From the NCBI GenBank assembly GCA_031556065.1, contig JAVBTR010000034.1, forward strand, positions 1 to 50,331: a DNA stretch of 50,331 bases, in the 5' to 3' direction. Within the stretch, counting starts at the first letter, position 1. Every line of letters starts with the position of its first letter. The notes below the pieces were generated by a model, which saw only the letters and a program-made list of their open reading frames with translations, did no database searches and was not told where the DNA came from. Made by a program: the position numbers and the translations under genes. Origin of the DNA: JAVBTR01 sp031556065 (GTDB taxonomy: Bacteria; Bacillota; Clostridia; Christensenellales; Aristaeellaceae). Below, one piece after another: positions 35,647-43,414 of the stretch.

Positions 35647-35675
35647 ATCATAAATGTTTTCCCTTCGCTTGTCAA
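35647..35675 (-). promoter_or_regulatory. Sigma-A promoter of operon B
   Basis: On the minus strand TTGACA (35675-35670), a 17-bp spacer and TATGAT (35652-35647) form a near-perfect promoter. Transcription should start near 35640, about 70 nt before the binding-protein start. The next good terminator on this strand is at 7284-7324, so this promoter is predicted to drive 19 genes. Confidence 0.82.
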
Positions 35676-35685
35676 TAGTGTTTTT

Positions 35686-35701
35686 AAATTAAATTTAATT
35701 T
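35686..35701. promoter_or_regulatory. Perfect 16-bp palindrome, candidate ROK operator
   Basis: AAATTAAATTTAATTT reads the same on both strands and ends 11 bp upstream of the -35 box of operon B. A diverged copy, GATTAAAGTTAATTT, is at 35811-35825. ROK repressors bind AT-rich palindromes, and a ROK regulator is encoded inside operon B, so this is a reasonable operator candidate. An UP-element-like AT tract is the simpler alternative. Confidence 0.45.
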
Positions 35702-35951
35702 CTCTTTGTTCTTTTTTTGCAGTATTCGGATGATTTGTTCCCATATTATGCCTTGTTTCCCGAATCTTCTCTGTCTCTTATGGGTTTCAACCTGCTCAAT
35801 GCAGGGTGTTGATTAAAGTTAATTTATTACAAATATACATTCCACGGCAGATATCTCCCGAAGCACCCTTTATCGCTTGCATTCGCTTAGAAGCCATGTT
35901 ACTATTGTCTCAGGCTGCTTTGTAAACTTTATTTAATTCAGAGGTGTTTTC

Positions 35952-37091
35952 ATGACTCAGATGACTTCCAAAGAACGGTTGCTAACGGCCATCCGCGGGG
36001 GCATACCCGACAGGGTGCCCTGCACGCCAGATTTTTCAAACATGATCCCATGTCGCTTAACAGGCAAACCCTTTTGGGATATTTATCTCTATGGCGACCC
36101 CAGCCTTTACAATGCCTACGCAGACGCGGTGCGCTACTTTGGCATTGATGGGTGGTATTGCACCGGCATCCGTTTTATTCACCAAAATAGAAATGAGTTT
36201 ATTCCCGAAACCATTCTTAAAACCCAGGATCGCATCCGGGTACAAACCACCGTCCGCACTCCCCATGGGGAAATGACAGAAACCCAGGAGTACTATTTAG
36301 ACAATCCCCCCACGCCTGTTGAAAAGCTGGTAAAGAATCTTGAAAAGGATTTTCCCAAGATCAAAACCATGTATACGGATATTGTTCGCTACGAAGCGCC
36401 TAACCTTAACGCCCAGCGCGCCCTGTGCGGGGATACGGGAATTTTTTGCCTGGATCTTGGCGTTCCGGGCATGCATACCTTTAACAATTACTTTGAAGGC
36501 AGCCTAGAAGCGGCTGTTTACGCTTATCAGGACGACCCTGAAATTTTCGAGGAATGGGCTTACCTGGACGATAAGGAGACCACAAAAAGAGCTGATATCT
36601 ACCTGTCTTTAAAGCCGGATGTGCTCATGATCGGCGCTTCCGGCACCCTTACCCTCTCCACGCCGGACATGGTACGAAAATTTACCTTGCCTACCATCAA
36701 AAAACTAACCGCCATGGCCAAGGAGGCTGGTATTCCTACCATGATGCATTCCTGCGGCAGATCCAAGCAACTGATTAAAATGCTCCACGATGAAACCGAT
36801 CTAAACTGCATCAACCCGCTTGAGGAGCCCCCTATGGGCGACATCACCCTTAAAGAAGCCAAAGGGCTTTTCGGGCAAAAGCTATGCCTGATGGGAAACC
36901 TGAATACCACCTCCGTAATGCTTTTAGGCAGTACCCAGGATGTGGAGGCGGCCGCCCGAAAGGCCATCGACGATGCAGGCAAAAACGGCGGCTTCATCCT
37001 GTCTACAGGCGATCAATGTGGCCGGGATACGCCGGATACCAATTTATTTAAGCTGGTTGAAGTAGCCAAAACCTATGGAAAATACGAATAG
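35952..37091 (+). CDS. Uroporphyrinogen decarboxylase-like protein 3
   Basis: The 379-residue protein is the longest of the three URO-D-like proteins here. It begins with TSKERLLTAIRGGIPDRVP, typical of the corrinoid-associated URO-D branch. It keeps HSCG and has a late Cys in GDQCGRDTP, so a zinc site like that of MtaA/CmuA can form. LMGNLNTTSVMLLGS corresponds to the conserved late strand. It leads operon C, ahead of two sulfatases and a GH36 enzyme, with GAGGTG before the ATG and a 12-nt gap to the next gene. Repeated association of URO-D proteins with three separate glycan operons in one window suggests a shared but unknown step. Confidence 0.85.
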   Translation: MTQMTSKERLLTAIRGGIPDRVPCTPDFSNMIPCRLTGKPFWDIYLYGDPSLYNAYADAVRYFGIDGWYCTGIRFIHQNRNEFIPETILKTQDRIRVQTTVRTPHGEMTETQEYYLDNPPTPVEKLVKNLEKDFPKIKTMYTDIVRYEAPNLNAQRALCGDTGIFCLDLGVPGMHTFNNYFEGSLEAAVYAYQDDPEIFEEWAYLDDKETTKRADIYLSLKPDVLMIGASGTLTLSTPDMVRKFTLPTIKKLTAMAKEAGIPTMMHSCGRSKQLIKMLHDETDLNCINPLEEPPMGDITLKEAKGLFGQKLCLMGNLNTTSVMLLGSTQDVEAAARKAIDDAGKNGGFILSTGDQCGRDTPDTNLFKLVEVAKTYGKYE

Positions 37092-37103
37092 GAGGGCCGC
37101 CCA

Positions 37104-38585
37104 ATGAAAGCTGTTATGGTCATGTTCGATTCTCTTAACCGCCGTTTTCTTCCTAACTATGGCTGCGATCTGACTATCATGCCCAATTTTAAGCGGCTGG
37201 GGGAAAAAGCCGTTACCTTCGATGGCTGCTACGCAGGAAGCCTGCCCTGTATTCCCGCCCGGCGGGAGCTGCATACTGGCCGTTATAACTTCCTCCACCG
37301 TTCTTGGGGGCCCATTGAGCCCTACGATGATTCCATGCCGGAGCTGCTTAAAAAAAACCATGTCCATACTCATTTATGCACCGACCATTACCACTACTTT
37401 GAAGATGGCGGCGCAACCTATCACACCCGCTATGGAACCTGGGAAGCTTTTCGGGGCCAAGAGGGCGATCCTTGGAAGGCCCTGCTCAATTACCCTGCCT
37501 GCGAGCATCTCAATGAACGGCATAGCTGGGGGCAGCAGGATTTGGTGAACCGCTCCTTTTTCGCAAAAGAGGAGAATATGCCCCAGGTAAAGACCTTCGA
37601 AGCCGGATTGGATTTTATAAATGCCAACCACCATACCGATAATTGGTTTTTGCATATTGAAACCTTCGACCCTCACGAACCCTATTTTGTGCCGGAGAAA
37701 TACAAGGCCTTGTATGAGGATGATTATCAGGGCCCCTTGTTCGATTGGCCCTTATATAAAGAGGTTACTGAAACCCCCGCGCAGGTAAAGCATATCCGTA
37801 CCCAATACATGGCCCTGCTTAGCATGTGCGACCATTACCTGGGCACCGTATTAGACGCCTTTGACCGCTACGATCTTTGGAAGGATACCATGCTTATCGT
37901 TAATACGGATCATGGCTTTCTTCTTGGGGAACACGGCTGGTGGGCCAAATGTGCCATGCCCTTTTTTAACGAGATTGCCAATATTCCCTTGTTTATGTAC
38001 GATCCGCGGACAGCCGCCATCCAAGGGGTACACCGCCATTCATTAGTCCAAACCATCGATCTGGCGCCCACGCTTTTAAGTCTGTTCGGTGTTGAAATAC
38101 CAAAGGATATGCAAGGCCACGATTTGCTGCCGGTTATTAAAACCGATACGCCGGTCAGAAACCACTGCCTTTTCGGAATCCATGGGGGCGCGGTTAACAT
38201 TACCGATGGGGAATATGTCTATATGCACTACCCAACCGATGAAAACAAGCCCCTTTACGAACATACCCTTATGCCAACCAGACACGGTGGCGGTCGGGCT
38301 TTTATCAATAACAACGTCTTAGAGCAAATGACTCTTTGTGAGCCTTTCACCTTTACAAAGGGGCTAAAGCTGATGAAAATGCCTACCAATTATCGCATTC
38401 CCTGCCGGATGCACGGCACCTGTCTTTACGATTTGAAGAACGATCCTGGGCAGCTTACTCCCATCGAAGACAGCTTAGTCACAAATCAAATGCGTGAAAA
38501 CATGATCCGCCTCATGAAAGAAAACGACGCACCGCCAGGGCAATATCAAAGACTTGGCTTGCTTGACGAGGAGAGTACTTTATGA
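37104..38585 (+). CDS. Cytoplasmic sulfatase 1 (Cys-type formylglycine)
   Basis: The 493-residue protein belongs to the S1 sulfatase family. The formylglycine site reads CIPAR (Cys49, Pro51, Arg53), followed by LHTGR. The N-terminal metal site is MFDSLNR, with a single Asp where most family members have two, and the C-terminal metal motif is TDHGFLLGEHG. No signal peptide is present, so it removes sulfate from imported oligosaccharides in the cytoplasm. The cysteine must be matured by an anaerobic sulfatase-maturating enzyme, which is not in the window. AGGAGGG precedes the ATG, and the stop overlaps the next sulfatase gene by 4 nt. The position of the sulfate on the sugar cannot be inferred. 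Confidence 0.92.
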   Translation: MKAVMVMFDSLNRRFLPNYGCDLTIMPNFKRLGEKAVTFDGCYAGSLPCIPARRELHTGRYNFLHRSWGPIEPYDDSMPELLKKNHVHTHLCTDHYHYFEDGGATYHTRYGTWEAFRGQEGDPWKALLNYPACEHLNERHSWGQQDLVNRSFFAKEENMPQVKTFEAGLDFINANHHTDNWFLHIETFDPHEPYFVPEKYKALYEDDYQGPLFDWPLYKEVTETPAQVKHIRTQYMALLSMCDHYLGTVLDAFDRYDLWKDTMLIVNTDHGFLLGEHGWWAKCAMPFFNEIANIPLFMYDPRTAAIQGVHRHSLVQTIDLAPTLLSLFGVEIPKDMQGHDLLPVIKTDTPVRNHCLFGIHGGAVNITDGEYVYMHYPTDENKPLYEHTLMPTRHGGGRAFINNNVLEQMTLCEPFTFTKGLKLMKMPTNYRIPCRMHGTCLYDLKNDPGQLTPIEDSLVTNQMRENMIRLMKENDAPPGQYQRLGLLDEESTL

Positions 38586-40057
38586 AAAAGCCCAATGTTT
38601 TATTTATTCTATCCGACGATCAGGGGGCCTGGGCCCTTGGGGCGAACGGCAATAAAGAGATCATTACCCCCAATCTGGATGCCCTTTGCAAAGGCGGCCT
38701 GCGGTTTGAAAACTTCTTTTGCGCCTCCCCTGTCTGCTCCCCTGCCCGTGCTTCCATCCTTACAGGCACCATTCCCTCCCGGCATGGCATTCACGATTGG
38801 CTTCGGGGCGGGAATTTAGATATCGAGCGCTTCCCTTTTCTTAAAACCTGCGGAACCTTCGGCGGGTATGGCTCCGAGCATGAAGCGATCCCTTATTTAC
38901 AGGATATGACCTGCTATACCGATTTACTTTACCAAACTGGCTATACTTGCGCCTTAAGCGGCAAATGGCACCTGGGCGACAGCGTTACACCCCAGCACGG
39001 TTTTAGCGCCAATCACTGGATGACCATTGGCCGGGGCGGCTGCGATTATTACGAGGCGGATATTGTCACCAAGGGGCAGCTCCACTTTTCCAATCGCTAC
39101 ATCACCGATGTGATTACCGAAAACGCCGTTGAAAACATTCATGCTTTGGCCCATAAGCCCGAACCGTTTTATTTAAGCGTCCATTACACCGCCCCTCACA
39201 GCCCCTGGGATGCAAGCAATCATCCCCAAGAATACTTAGCCCTTTACGACGATTGCGCTTTTGAATCCGCCCCGGAAAAGGATATTCATCCTTGGCAGAT
39301 TCCCTCTGCCCCCTATGGCACAGGCGAAAAGCGCATCCGCAACCTTAAAGGCTACTATGCCGCCGTTACTGCCATGGATCACGGTATTGGCCAGATCATC
39401 CAAGCATTAAAAGAAAAGGGCGTCTATGACGATACCTTGATCATCTTCACCTCCGACAACGGCATGAACATGGGCCATCACGGCATCTGGGGAAAGGGAA
39501 ATGGTACGTTCCCCCAAAACATGTTCGATACTTCCGTGAAGGTGCCGTTCATTGTTTCCTACCCCCCAAAAATCGCCCCTAAGGTCATAAGCAGTATGCA
39601 CAGCCATTATGATATTTTGCCTACTCTTGCAGATTATTTGGCATTGGAAGGCGAGATACAGCAGCCCCTTGCAGGCGAAAGCTTTGCCAGCGTACTTCAT
39701 GGTGAAGCCTGTCAGAATGGCGGTGCCATCTATATTTACGATGAGTATGGGCCTGTTCGCATGGTGCGCACCGAAAAATGGAAATATGTGCACCGCTATC
39801 CCTACGGCCCTCATGAGCTGTATGCTATTGAAAACGACCCTGACGAAGCTTGCAATTTGTTTGGCCAAAACGAATATACCCCAATCATCGAGAACCTGAA
39901 AAGCATGCTTGAAAGCTGGTTTCATGCCAATGCCGATCCTAAAGTAGATGGCTTAAGAGAACCTGTAAACGGCATGGGACAGGTTTGCCGCCCAGGTGTT
40001 TACGCTAAGGGCAAGCCTGCCTTTGCCGATATAGAAAAATTTGCAAGAGAAAGATAA
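38582..40057 (+). CDS. Cytoplasmic sulfatase 2 (Cys-type formylglycine)
   Basis: This second S1 sulfatase (491 residues) has both N-terminal metal aspartates in LSDDQG (Asp12, Asp13), the formylglycine site CSPAR (Cys52, Pro54, Arg56) followed by ASILTG, the KWHLG lysine/histidine motif, and FTSDNGMNMGHHG. It is more canonical than its neighbour. No signal peptide is seen. Translation is coupled to sulfatase 1 through a 4-nt overlap, so the two probably act on different sulfate positions of one substrate. It needs the same radical-SAM maturase, encoded elsewhere. Confidence 0.93.
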   Translation: MKKPNVLFILSDDQGAWALGANGNKEIITPNLDALCKGGLRFENFFCASPVCSPARASILTGTIPSRHGIHDWLRGGNLDIERFPFLKTCGTFGGYGSEHEAIPYLQDMTCYTDLLYQTGYTCALSGKWHLGDSVTPQHGFSANHWMTIGRGGCDYYEADIVTKGQLHFSNRYITDVITENAVENIHALAHKPEPFYLSVHYTAPHSPWDASNHPQEYLALYDDCAFESAPEKDIHPWQIPSAPYGTGEKRIRNLKGYYAAVTAMDHGIGQIIQALKEKGVYDDTLIIFTSDNGMNMGHHGIWGKGNGTFPQNMFDTSVKVPFIVSYPPKIAPKVISSMHSHYDILPTLADYLALEGEIQQPLAGESFASVLHGEACQNGGAIYIYDEYGPVRMVRTEKWKYVHRYPYGPHELYAIENDPDEACNLFGQNEYTPIIENLKSMLESWFHANADPKVDGLREPVNGMGQVCRPGVYAKGKPAFADIEKFARER

Positions 40058-40072
40058 AAGGAGGCAGCGACC

Positions 40073-42148
40073 ATGGAACTGCTTTCACGGTACGATCTAA
40101 TTAAAACCAGCGCCCTGTATATAAGCCACCAGGATACCATTGGGCTTTTGCTGATCCCCACTCAGATGCTCGGCCTTATTCAGTGGGAAAAGAATTGCCG
40201 CCCGGAACCCCTGGTGCAGCTTAAGCTGCTTTCCGATAAATTCAACGATGGCTTTACCAATGGGCTAACCTTGCGCAACAGTGAAAGCGCCCGCTTTCTT
40301 ATTTTTAAAGAGCAGGCAGAAAAAGAGGGCACCATCGAAACCATTTTCACCAACAAGCACGGCCATACCATTAAGCACTTTTTAAAAATGCTCCCTCAAG
40401 AAGACGCCTTTATATCCTGTGTTGAATTTACGAACACATCCCAATCTCCTGCGGTTTTGGAAATGCTCTCTAGCTTCGCCGTAGGATATCTTTCCCCCTT
40501 CGATTCAGGCGAAAGCGAGCTTTGCTTTCACCGGTTCCAAACCTATTGGAGCGCTGAAGGGCGTCACAAATGTGAAACCGTGGAAGACTTGCATCTGGAG
40601 AAGGCCTGGGCTTCCTCCGCTGTGCGCTGCGAGCGTTACGGTAGCATCGGCTCCATGCCGGTTCGAAAATTCTTTCCCTTTGGCGGGGTAGAGGATCGGC
40701 GCAATGGGGTTATTTGGGGGGCGCAATTGGCTCACCCCGCCTCTTGGCAAATGGAATTTGCCATGCAGGACGATGCCCTCCATTTTTCCGGCGGCTTAGC
40801 TGATCGGGATTTCGGCCATTGGCATAAGACCCTTTCCCCCGGCGAGGTGTTTCAAACGCCCCTGGCCATTTTAACCGTTGTCCAAGGTGATATCGATCAA
40901 CTAGGTAACAAGCTTGCCAACGTGCAAAGAGCCGCCTTTCTAAATGGCCCGGAAGAAGAAAAAACACTGCCAATTGCCTTTAACGAGTTTTGCACCACCT
41001 GGGGCAACCCTACAATAGACCGGATCAAGGCCATGGCCGATCAGCTGGCGGGCCGCGATATCCGTTATCTTGTTATCGATTGCGGCTGGTACGGCCATGT
41101 GGATTGGAGCACCTGCATGGGCGATTGGGAGCCGGATGCCGCCTTGTTCCCCAACGGCCTTAAAGAGGCTGCGGATTATATCCGCCAAAAAGGCATGATC
41201 CCCGGGCTGTGGTTTGAAATGGAGACCGTGGGGATGAACGCCAAGGCCTTTCATTTTCAGGAGCATCTGTTGAAACGGGATGGGGTTACCATCACCGTAG
41301 GCAGCCGCCGGTTTTGGAACATGGCCGATCCATGGGTGCAGAATTATTTGTTTAAGAAGGTTGTTACTCAGCTTAAAGAAGGCGGCTTTGGCTATTTGAA
41401 GGTGGATTATAACAACTCCATCGGTGTTGGCTGCGATGGCTGGGAAAGCCTGGGCGAAGGGCTACGCAAAAACATGGAAGCCACTCAGGCCTTCTTTAAA
41501 AGGATTCGCGATGAAATTCCCGGCATCGTCATTGAAAACTGCTCCTCTGGCGGCCATCGGCTGGAGCCCTCCATGATGGCGCTGGTTTCACAGGCCTCCT
41601 TTTCCGATGCCCACGAGTGCATTTCCATCCCCATCATCGCCGCCAATCTCCATAGACTCATCCACCCGGCCCAAAGCCAAATCTGGGCAGTGCTTCGCAA
41701 AAAGGACGATGAAGAGCGGCTCTATTATTCCATCGCCAATACCTTCCTTGGCAGGATGTGCCTTTCCGGGGATCTTTCTGCGTTATCTCCCCAGCAAATG
41801 ACGGTGATCCAGCAGGGCATCACTTTTTACCAAAAAATCACCCATATTATTTTATGGGGCGAAACCAAGCGCTTTGGCCCCCCTGTTCAGAGCTATAATC
41901 ACCCAAAAGGCTGGCAGGGCATTTTGCGGCAGCATGAAAACAAGGCCGTCTACATCGTCCATGCTTTCGGCGGCGCGGCAAGCATTCCCTTCGTAAAGGG
42001 CTATGAGGTGGTAGAAGCCTATGGCAGCAGCCATCTTGTTTTAGATAACGAAAACCAAACCATTGTCGCGGCTCCCACGCTTATGTGTGCCAAGGCCTTC
42101 CTGCTAAAGCGCAGTGAGTCCTCTTATCACTTGCCAAGCCGCCTTTAA
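40073..42148 (+). CDS. GH36 alpha-galactosidase-like enzyme
   Basis: The 691-residue protein has an N-terminal beta-sandwich (residues ~1-300), then the catalytic barrel. Motifs are VIDCGWYG (334-341), LWFEMETVG (379-387), the nucleophile Asp445 in YLKVDYNN, ENCSSGGHR (488-496) and acid/base Asp512 in SFSDAHE. Classical alpha-galactosidases have KWDMNR and CSGGG at these places, so this is a diverged branch that may act on alpha-N-acetylgalactosaminyl or substituted galactosyl residues. It is cytoplasmic and follows sulfatase 2 by 15 nt (AAAGGAGG ribosome site), so removal of alpha-galactose after desulfation is a sensible order. The last codons contain the promoter of the response-regulator gene. 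Confidence 0.9.
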   Translation: MELLSRYDLIKTSALYISHQDTIGLLLIPTQMLGLIQWEKNCRPEPLVQLKLLSDKFNDGFTNGLTLRNSESARFLIFKEQAEKEGTIETIFTNKHGHTIKHFLKMLPQEDAFISCVEFTNTSQSPAVLEMLSSFAVGYLSPFDSGESELCFHRFQTYWSAEGRHKCETVEDLHLEKAWASSAVRCERYGSIGSMPVRKFFPFGGVEDRRNGVIWGAQLAHPASWQMEFAMQDDALHFSGGLADRDFGHWHKTLSPGEVFQTPLAILTVVQGDIDQLGNKLANVQRAAFLNGPEEEKTLPIAFNEFCTTWGNPTIDRIKAMADQLAGRDIRYLVIDCGWYGHVDWSTCMGDWEPDAALFPNGLKEAADYIRQKGMIPGLWFEMETVGMNAKAFHFQEHLLKRDGVTITVGSRRFWNMADPWVQNYLFKKVVTQLKEGGFGYLKVDYNNSIGVGCDGWESLGEGLRKNMEATQAFFKRIRDEIPGIVIENCSSGGHRLEPSMMALVSQASFSDAHECISIPIIAANLHRLIHPAQSQIWAVLRKKDDEERLYYSIANTFLGRMCLSGDLSALSPQQMTVIQQGITFYQKITHIILWGETKRFGPPVQSYNHPKGWQGILRQHENKAVYIVHAFGGAASIPFVKGYEVVEAYGSSHLVLDNENQTIVAAPTLMCAKAFLLKRSESSYHLPSRL

Positions 42149-42159
42149 ACGTGTATGAT
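42131..42159 (+). promoter_or_regulatory. Sigma-A promoter of the two-component genes, partly within GH36 gene
   Basis: TTGCCA (42131-42136), a 17-bp spacer and TATGAT (42154-42159) make a strong vegetative promoter. The -35 box lies in the last codons of the GH36 gene and the -10 just after its stop. Start of transcription is expected near 42166, giving a ~49-nt leader. No terminator separates the GH36 gene from the regulator, so some read-through from operon C is likely too. Confidence 0.65.
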
Positions 42160-42214
42160 ATTTGTAAACAAAGTATAAAATTGTGAGTGTCCGTTGCAAA
42201 GGGGGAAAAGGTTA

Positions 42215-43414
42215 ATGCTGCGGGTTTTACTGGTTGAAGATGAGGACAACCTGCGCCGTGCCATGAGCCAAATGATCGATTGGCAGAGCCTTGGCGTAAC
42301 GAAGCTTGCCCTGGCGGCAGACGGCCTGGATGCCCTTGAAAAGTTTGAAGCCATTGAGCCGGACATCGTTTTAAGCGATATCACCATGCCCCGTTTATCA
42401 GGGCTTGATATGGCAAAAAGAATGATACAGCTGCGCCCGGATGTCCGCATTATTTTCTTCAGCGCCTACAGCGACACCGCCTATCTGCAGCAGGCGCTTC
42501 GGATGGGTTCGGTGGATTACCTTCTAAAGCCTATCCGCATGGAGGAATTAGCCACTGCCATTCGCCGCGCCGCCGGAAGCCTGGAAACCCTGGAACGGCA
42601 GCGGGCCCGCAACCTTTTATTGGATTCCTACTCAGATCAACTAGCTCCTTCCCTGATCAAAAGCCTATTGCTTAAAGATATCCCAAGGGAAGCGCTTATA
42701 AAGCAGCTTGAATCCATTGATCTAAACAACGCATTTTGCTATAGCTGCGTTTTTTTCATAAGCGGCTTACAAGGCTTCCCCGAAAACAAGCTAAGGGAAA
42801 TGCTGCCGCTTTTATCAGCCATCGCGCCGGAAAAGGGCATTCTCATGAGCTTATCACCCTTGCTTTACGCATACATCTATTTATCCTCCGATCCCCTTAG
42901 CGATGTCTTTACAAAGGATGTGATCCGGCAGTGGACTTTAAAGCTGCAGCTTGCCGGCTGCCTTTCCGCAAAGATTACCGGTTCCCCCATATCCCAGGCT
43001 ATAATGGATTTATATGGTCTGGGTGCGGAGCAAATGGCCAGCTTGGCGGACGCGCAGAAAACCGAGCTGGTACGGGATGCCCAGCGGGCGGAACAGCTAT
43101 GCAAATCGATCCAAAGCTATATTCAAGTGCATTACCAGGATCGGGGGCTTTCCGCCGGGACCATCGCCACTGCCATGCATTATACCAGCGCCTATATCTG
43201 CACCATTTTTAAGCAGTACAACCAAATGACCATTCACGAATTCATAAACCTTTACCGCATCGCTAAGGGCAAAGAACTTTTGGCAAGGGGGCACCTTTCT
43301 ATTACCGCCATCGCGGAAATGACAGGCTATGAAAACGATAATTACTTTTCACGGGTTTTTAGAAAGCTGGAAGGCATCAGCCCTTCGGATTATCGAAAGG
43401 AGCTGCCAAAATGA
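42215..43414 (+). CDS. YesN-type response regulator with AraC DNA-binding domain
   Basis: The 399-residue protein has a receiver domain (residues 1-~120) with Glu8/Asp9, phospho-acceptor Asp55 in LSDITMP, Ser83 and Lys105 in LLKP. A middle linker region follows, then a C-terminal AraC domain with two helix-turn-helix motifs (about residues 295-395; AEMTGYENDNYFSRVFRK is the second). Such regulators activate sugar transport genes when phosphorylated. The frame is open from a TTG at 42194, but the ATG at 42215 with AAAGGGGG 9 nt before it matches the receiver N-terminus and is preferred. The stop overlaps the kinase gene by 4 nt. Confidence 0.93.
   Translation: MLRVLLVEDEDNLRRAMSQMIDWQSLGVTKLALAADGLDALEKFEAIEPDIVLSDITMPRLSGLDMAKRMIQLRPDVRIIFFSAYSDTAYLQQALRMGSVDYLLKPIRMEELATAIRRAAGSLETLERQRARNLLLDSYSDQLAPSLIKSLLLKDIPREALIKQLESIDLNNAFCYSCVFFISGLQGFPENKLREMLPLLSAIAPEKGILMSLSPLLYAYIYLSSDPLSDVFTKDVIRQWTLKLQLAGCLSAKITGSPISQAIMDLYGLGAEQMASLADAQKTELVRDAQRAEQLCKSIQSYIQVHYQDRGLSAGTIATAMHYTSAYICTIFKQYNQMTIHEFINLYRIAKGKELLARGHLSITAIAEMTGYENDNYFSRVFRKLEGISPSDYRKELPK

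Larger units (their letters stand above)
35572..35951. other. Divergent intergenic region between operons B and C
   Basis: This 380-bp region has no gene. It contains the operon B promoter (35647-35675), a 16-bp perfect AT palindrome (35686-35701), a diverged second copy of that motif (35811-35825), and a small hairpin CCTGC-TCAAT-GCAGG (35791-35805). For the plus-strand operon C only a weak pair (TTGTCT near 35906, TTTATT near 35929) can be proposed, so its promoter is unresolved; activation by a regulator would explain the poor match. Confidence 0.65.

Noticed and set aside
35791..35805. Hairpin CCTGC-TCAAT-GCAGG as a terminator or regulatory RNA
   Set aside because: The stem is only 5 bp, no U-run follows and no gene ends nearby; it can occur by chance.
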